DNA of 8,401 nt. Origin: JBFJVD01 sp041624375 (GTDB taxonomy: Bacteria; Chloroflexota; Anaerolineae; Anaerolineales; E44-bin32). The notes beneath the pieces are model-generated. The model was not told where the DNA came from. It saw nothing but the letters and a program-made list of their open reading frames with translations, and ran no database searches. Position numbers and translations under genes: made by a program. Below are positions 6,505 through 8,401 of this stretch, piece after piece; positions within the stretch are counted from its first letter, which is position 1, and each line of letters opens with the position of its first letter. The stretch spans positions 1-8,401 of the forward strand of contig JBFJVD010000132.1 of the NCBI GenBank assembly GCA_041624375.1. The letters run 5' to 3'.

Positions 6505-7470
6505 TCAGGCGCGCCGATAGCGGGGCTGATCGTCCTCGGGCGGAGGTCCTTCCCTCAATCTCCGCTGGCGAGCTTCCTCGCGCTGGAGCGCCATGCGCGC
6601 CAGCTGCACGTCGCGCTCATGCTTAATGAGGACGGTCAGCGTGTCGTTGAGCACGTCTCGGTCGATGCGATCCGCGTTGAGGTGCAACAGCGCTCTCGCC
6701 CAGTCGAGCGTCTCACTAATTCCGGGGCTCTTTCGAAGATCCAGCTTGCGCAGCTGCTGCACGAGTTCGACGGCCTGACGGGCGACCTTTTCACTCAGGT
6801 CGGGGACGCGCAGCTTGACGATCTGCAGCTCGGCTTCCATGTCCGGAAAATTAATGAACAGGTAGAGGCAGCGGCGTTTAAGCGCTTCCGAAAGCTCGCG
6901 CGTATTGTTGCTGGTGAGGACCACGAGCGGGTGGTGCCGGGCGGTGAGTGTCCCCAACTCGGGGATGCTCACCTGGAAGTCGCTCAAGACTTCGAGCAGG
7001 AACGCTTCAAACTCAGCATCGGCGCGATCGATTTCGTCGATCAAGAGCAGAACCGGCGCATCGGCGATGATGGCTTTCAAGAGGGGCCGGGCCAGCAGAA
7101 AGCGCATCGAAAAGAAAACATCCTCTTCCTGAGCGAGACGATCGGCCGCTTCGGCGAGGCTTCCGCTGGCGCCCAGCAAGTCGCGCAGCTTGTCCTGCAG
7201 AAGCTGGGTGTAAAGCATCTGCTTGGCATATTCCCACTCATACAACGCCTTGGTCTCATCCAGCCCTTCGTAGCACTGCAGCCGGATGAGCTCGCGTCCG
7301 GAGGCCGCCGCCCAGGCTTTCGCCAGTTCCGTCTTCCCCACACCAGCTGGCCCTTCGGCCAGCACCGGCTTCCCCAGGCTCTGCGCCAGGTAAAGGACCG
7401 TGGCGATTTCATCACTGGCGATATATTGCTGCCCATGCAGCGAGTCTCTAAGTTCGGTGGGGTTCTTCAA
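6505..7470 (-). CDS. MoxR-type AAA+ ATPase
   Basis: A 321-residue AAA+ ATPase of the MoxR branch (CoxD-like), which uses ATP to remodel or insert cofactors into client proteins together with a VWA partner. The motifs are complete: Walker A GPAGVGKT (40-47), Walker B LLLIDEID (141-148), sensor 1 in LTSNNTREL (185-193) and arginine-finger candidates Arg199/Arg200 in ALKRR. The helical lid follows, with SETLDWARALL (252-262) as the sensor 2 region. The length is close to that of typical MoxR proteins, with a charged, Arg-rich tail after 290. The start is a TTG at 7470: an in-frame TGA lies three codons upstream, so no longer ATG start exists, and an AGAAGGG sequence 10 bases upstream supports it. 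The resulting N-terminus (helix, then LGKPVLAEGPAG) fits the family. The CoxE-like gene follows after 13 bases, making a MoxR-VWA pair. Confidence 0.95.
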   Translation of the reverse strand: MKNPTELRDSLHGQQYIASDEIATVLYLAQSLGKPVLAEGPAGVGKTELAKAWAAASGRELIRLQCYEGLDETKALYEWEYAKQMLYTQLLQDKLRDLLGASGSLAEAADRLAQEEDVFFSMRFLLARPLLKAIIADAPVLLLIDEIDRADAEFEAFLLEVLSDFQVSIPELGTLTARHHPLVVLTSNNTRELSEALKRRCLYLFINFPDMEAELQIVKLRVPDLSEKVARQAVELVQQLRKLDLRKSPGISETLDWARALLHLNADRIDRDVLNDTLTVLIKHERDVQLARMALQREEARQRRLREGPPPEDDQPRYRRA

Positions 7471-7480
7471 AACCGATCAT

Positions 7481-7487
7481 CCCTTCT
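7481..7487 (-). promoter_or_regulatory. Ribosome-binding site supporting the TTG start of the MoxR gene
   Basis: On the - strand AGAAGGG ends 10 bases before the TTG at 7470. An ATG at 7480 lies closer but is out of frame and its frame stops after ten codons. The in-frame TGA at 7479-7477 rules out an upstream start. The TTG start may lower translation relative to the downstream genes. Confidence 0.6.
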
Positions 7488-7516
7488 TCAACGGCCCAGT
7501 TTCTTGCCTGACCCCC

Positions 7517-7525
7517 AACATACCA
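7517..7525 (-). promoter_or_regulatory. Possible extended -10 promoter for the MoxR operon
   Basis: On the - strand TGGTATGTT resembles an extended -10 element (TGn followed by TATGTT). It lies in the 73-base gap between the DUF423 stop and the MoxR start, leaving a leader of about 40 bases. There is no convincing -35 hexamer, so the MoxR genes may instead be read through from the DUF423 gene. Confidence 0.25.
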
Positions 7526-7543
7526 CAGCGCAACTTCTGAAGC

Positions 7544-7918
7544 TCAACTCCTCAGAACGGCGATGGCCAGAAGCGCCCAGCCGGCCAGGAAGGCGACCCC
7601 CCCAAACGGAGTCACCGCGCCCAGACTGCGCACTTTGGTAAGCACCAGCAGGTAGAGCGATCCGGAGAACAAGACTATCCCGAGGGCCAACAGCCCACCC
7701 GCCCAGTTGATCAGCGGATCGGCCCAGCGGGCGGAAGCCCAGGCCAGGAAGAGCAGCGCCAGGGCATGGTAGAGGTGGTACTGCACCGCGGTGCGAAAGG
7801 TCTGCTCCAGCTCGGGCTGGAGTTCGAAGGTCGCCCTCAGGCCGTGGGCCCCGAAGGCCCCGGCTGCCACCGCGAGACCGGCGGCAACTGAGCCGACGAT
7901 CGTGAAGAGCTTGTCCAT
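7544..7918 (-). CDS. DUF423 (YgdD-type) small integral membrane protein
   Basis: A 124-residue membrane protein of the DUF423/YgdD family, whose function is not established. The N-terminus MDKLFTIVGSVAAGLAVAAG is a first hydrophobic helix, directly followed by the family signature GAFGAHGL. The second signature, FRTAVQYHLYHALALLFLAW, starts the second helix. Two more helices follow (NWAGGLLALGIVLFSGSLYLLVL and PFGGVAFLAGWALLAIAVL), giving four in all. The length matches family members of about 120-130 residues. The frame stays open upstream to 8065, but the chosen ATG at 7918 has a good AGAAGGAA ribosome-binding site and gives the conserved N-terminus; the upstream extension is polar, Pro/Arg-rich and unlike the family. 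The MoxR gene starts 73 bases downstream on the same strand, so co-transcription is possible. An extended -10 element lies about 60 bases upstream. Confidence 0.9.
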   Translation of the reverse strand: MDKLFTIVGSVAAGLAVAAGAFGAHGLRATFELQPELEQTFRTAVQYHLYHALALLFLAWASARWADPLINWAGGLLALGIVLFSGSLYLLVLTKVRSLGAVTPFGGVAFLAGWALLAIAVLRS

Positions 7919-7923
7919 CCCGC

Positions 7924-7931
7924 TTCCTTCT
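7924..7931 (-). promoter_or_regulatory. Ribosome-binding site fixing the DUF423 start
   Basis: On the - strand AGAAGGAA ends 5 bases before the ATG at 7918. It decides in favour of this internal ATG over the more distant in-frame ATG at 8065. Confidence 0.7.
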
Positions 7932-7979
7932 GGCGGCCCTGCCGCAACGAGAGGCACCCGGCCACAGCGATGTCGGGTC

Positions 7980-7988
7980 ATTCTAGCA
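7980..7988 (-). promoter_or_regulatory. Extended -10 promoter element for the DUF423 gene
   Basis: On the - strand TGCTAGAAT is a good extended -10 element (TG, one base, then TAGAAT, five of six matches to TATAAT). Transcription would start near 7973, leaving a leader of about 55 bases before the ATG at 7918. No good -35 hexamer is visible, as is common with extended -10 promoters. Confidence 0.45.
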
Positions 7989-8103
7989 TAGGGGACGAGG
8001 GGGCCAGCGGCAGCATGGGTGGCCGGCTGGATGCCCTTCCCAGGGCTGTCCGAAATATAAGACAACCTACAAACGAACGGCGGCTGACCTCATAGAATGG
8101 TGT

Positions 8104-8134
8104 TCAGGGAGCGCAGGGGGAGATCTCAGGGAGC
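8104..8134 (+). repeat. Pair of 9-bp direct repeats, TCAGGGAGC
   Basis: TCAGGGAGC occurs at 8104-8112 and again at 8126-8134, offset by 22 bases or about two turns of the helix. The second copy runs into the palindrome GCTTCGAAGC. Spacing of this kind can mark a site for a regulator bound on one face of DNA, but two short copies can also arise by chance in GC-rich DNA. Confidence 0.4.
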
Positions 8135-8165
8135 TTCGAAGCCTTCCGCCTTCTCAAGACAGCTG

Positions 8166-8219
8166 GAGATCACCTGGCCGTTGCGCGCGGCGCAGCCGTG
8201 TCCTGGCCGGCATGATCTC
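8166..8219 (+). repeat. Nested inverted repeat in the leader of the DoxX-like gene
   Basis: The outer arms GAGATCA (8166-8172) and TGATCTC (8213-8219) are perfectly complementary. Inside, GTTGCGC (8180-8186) and GCGCAGC (8190-8196) form a 7-bp stem (one G-T pair) with a 3-base loop, and TGGCC (8175-8179) can pair with GGCCG (8205-8209). The element ends 28 bases before the ATG at 8248. There is no T-run after it, so it is not an obvious intrinsic terminator. Confidence 0.45.
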
Positions 8220-8232
8220 ACGACCGAAATGC

Positions 8233-8239
8233 AGGGAGA
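8233..8239 (+). promoter_or_regulatory. Ribosome-binding site supporting the ATG at 8248
   Basis: AGGGAGA ends 8 bases before the ATG at 8248 and favours it over the in-frame ATG at 8212, which lies inside the inverted repeat and has no such site. Confidence 0.55.
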
Positions 8240-8247
8240 ATGGGTCG

Positions 8248-8401
8248 ATGACAGACATTGTTGGCTTTCTCAACGTAGAGCAATGGTTGGCGCTGCTGCG
8301 CATCGCGGTTGGCTTGTGGTGGCTCGAGAGCGTTCGCCACAAGCCGCTGCGCCACTTTGTCAGCGGTCAGATGGTCACATGGACCGTCTCACTGGCAGAA
8401 A
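8248..8401 (+). CDS. N-terminal part of a putative DoxX-like membrane protein
   Basis: The first 51 residues of a gene that continues beyond the window, starting MTDIVGFLNVEQWLALLRIA. The element WLALLRIAVGLWWLESVRHK, a first membrane helix with Arg and Gly followed by a Lys, resembles the N-terminal helix of DoxX/DoxD-type quinone-linked membrane proteins (LRIAxGLxWL...K). The stretch after it (PLRHFVSGQMVTWTVSLAE) is polar to amphipathic. The start at 8248 is chosen for its AGGGAGA ribosome-binding site. The frame remains open upstream through an alternative ATG at 8212, whose extra residues look non-coding. The gene diverges from the DUF423 gene. Coding status is likely; the family call is tentative because only one helix is visible. 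Confidence 0.5.
   Translation, partial: MTDIVGFLNVEQWLALLRIAVGLWWLESVRHKPLRHFVSGQMVTWTVSLAE

Larger units (their letters stand above)
7989..8247. other. Divergent intergenic region with repeats, no gene seen
   Basis: This stretch lies between the DUF423 gene (-) and the DoxX-like gene (+); no coding region is supported in it. An AT-richer patch at 8053-8076 stands out from the GC-rich surroundings and contains TATAAG (8056-8061, +), a possible -10 box without a clear -35. A second candidate, TAGAAT, is at 8093-8098. Further right are the direct repeats at 8104 and 8126, two short palindromes (GAGATCTC at 8120-8127 and GCTTCGAAGC at 8133-8142), and the nested inverted repeat at 8166-8219. If transcription of the right-hand gene starts in the AT-rich patch, its leader would be about 180 bases long and contain all of these. 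Confidence 0.45.

Noticed and set aside
6337..7641. 434-codon open frame on the + strand opposite the MoxR gene and the start of the CoxE-like gene
   Set aside because: It lies antisense to two genes with complete, recognisable motifs, its translation shows no family features, and it runs through gene ends and gaps without regard to them. Long antisense frames are expected in GC-rich DNA.
7919..8065. N-terminal extension of the DUF423 protein to the ATG at 8065
   Set aside because: The extra 49 residues are polar and unlike the family, whereas the ATG at 7918 has a good ribosome-binding site and the conserved N-terminus.
8154..8342. 62-codon - strand frame at the right edge
   Set aside because: It lies opposite the DoxX-like start and covers the inverted repeat; no homology or start signal supports it.

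Overview
The window is a GC-rich bacterial chromosomal segment. It is tightly packed, with nine protein-coding genes (two cut by the window edges), no recognisable RNA gene, no CRISPR array and no transposon. The gene mix (M29 aminopeptidase, receiver-DUF309 fusion, MoxR/CoxE pair, sarcosine-oxidase-like flavoenzyme) would fit an environmental lineage such as Chloroflexota. That placement is a weak inference from family content only; nothing here is a phylogenetic marker.

Left part (1-1731): the C-terminal end of an M29 metallo-aminopeptidase on the + strand converges on a complete Ste24-like M48 membrane metalloprotease on the - strand. A GC-rich hairpin lies between the two stop codons. Middle part (1835-4172): two + strand genes, 34 bases apart. 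The first is a degenerate GT4-like glycosyltransferase. The second is a monomeric-sarcosine-oxidase/amadoriase-type FAD oxidase preceded by a strong Shine-Dalgarno sequence. The M48 gene and the GT-like gene diverge from a short shared promoter region.

Right part (4188-7918, all - strand): transcription runs from a small DUF423 membrane protein to a MoxR-type AAA+ ATPase (TTG start), then a CoxE-like VWA protein, then a receiver-like/DUF309 fusion protein. The last three are separated by only 13 and 9 bases and almost certainly form an operon. MoxR and VWA proteins are known to work as a chaperone-like pair that matures or remodels a client complex. The client is not encoded here, and the receiver-DUF309 protein is a candidate partner or regulator of the pair. 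The DUF423 gene lies 73 bases upstream of moxR and may be its own transcription unit or the first gene of the operon.

Far right (7919-8401): a 329-base divergent intergenic region contains an extended -10 element for the DUF423 gene, a pair of 9-bp direct repeats two helical turns apart, and a nested inverted repeat. It is followed by the start of a membrane protein that looks DoxX-like, cut by the window edge. I found no clearly novel system. The most interesting items are the receiver-DUF309 fusion in the MoxR/VWA operon, the hybrid active site of the flavin oxidase, and the degenerate glycosyltransferase beside it.
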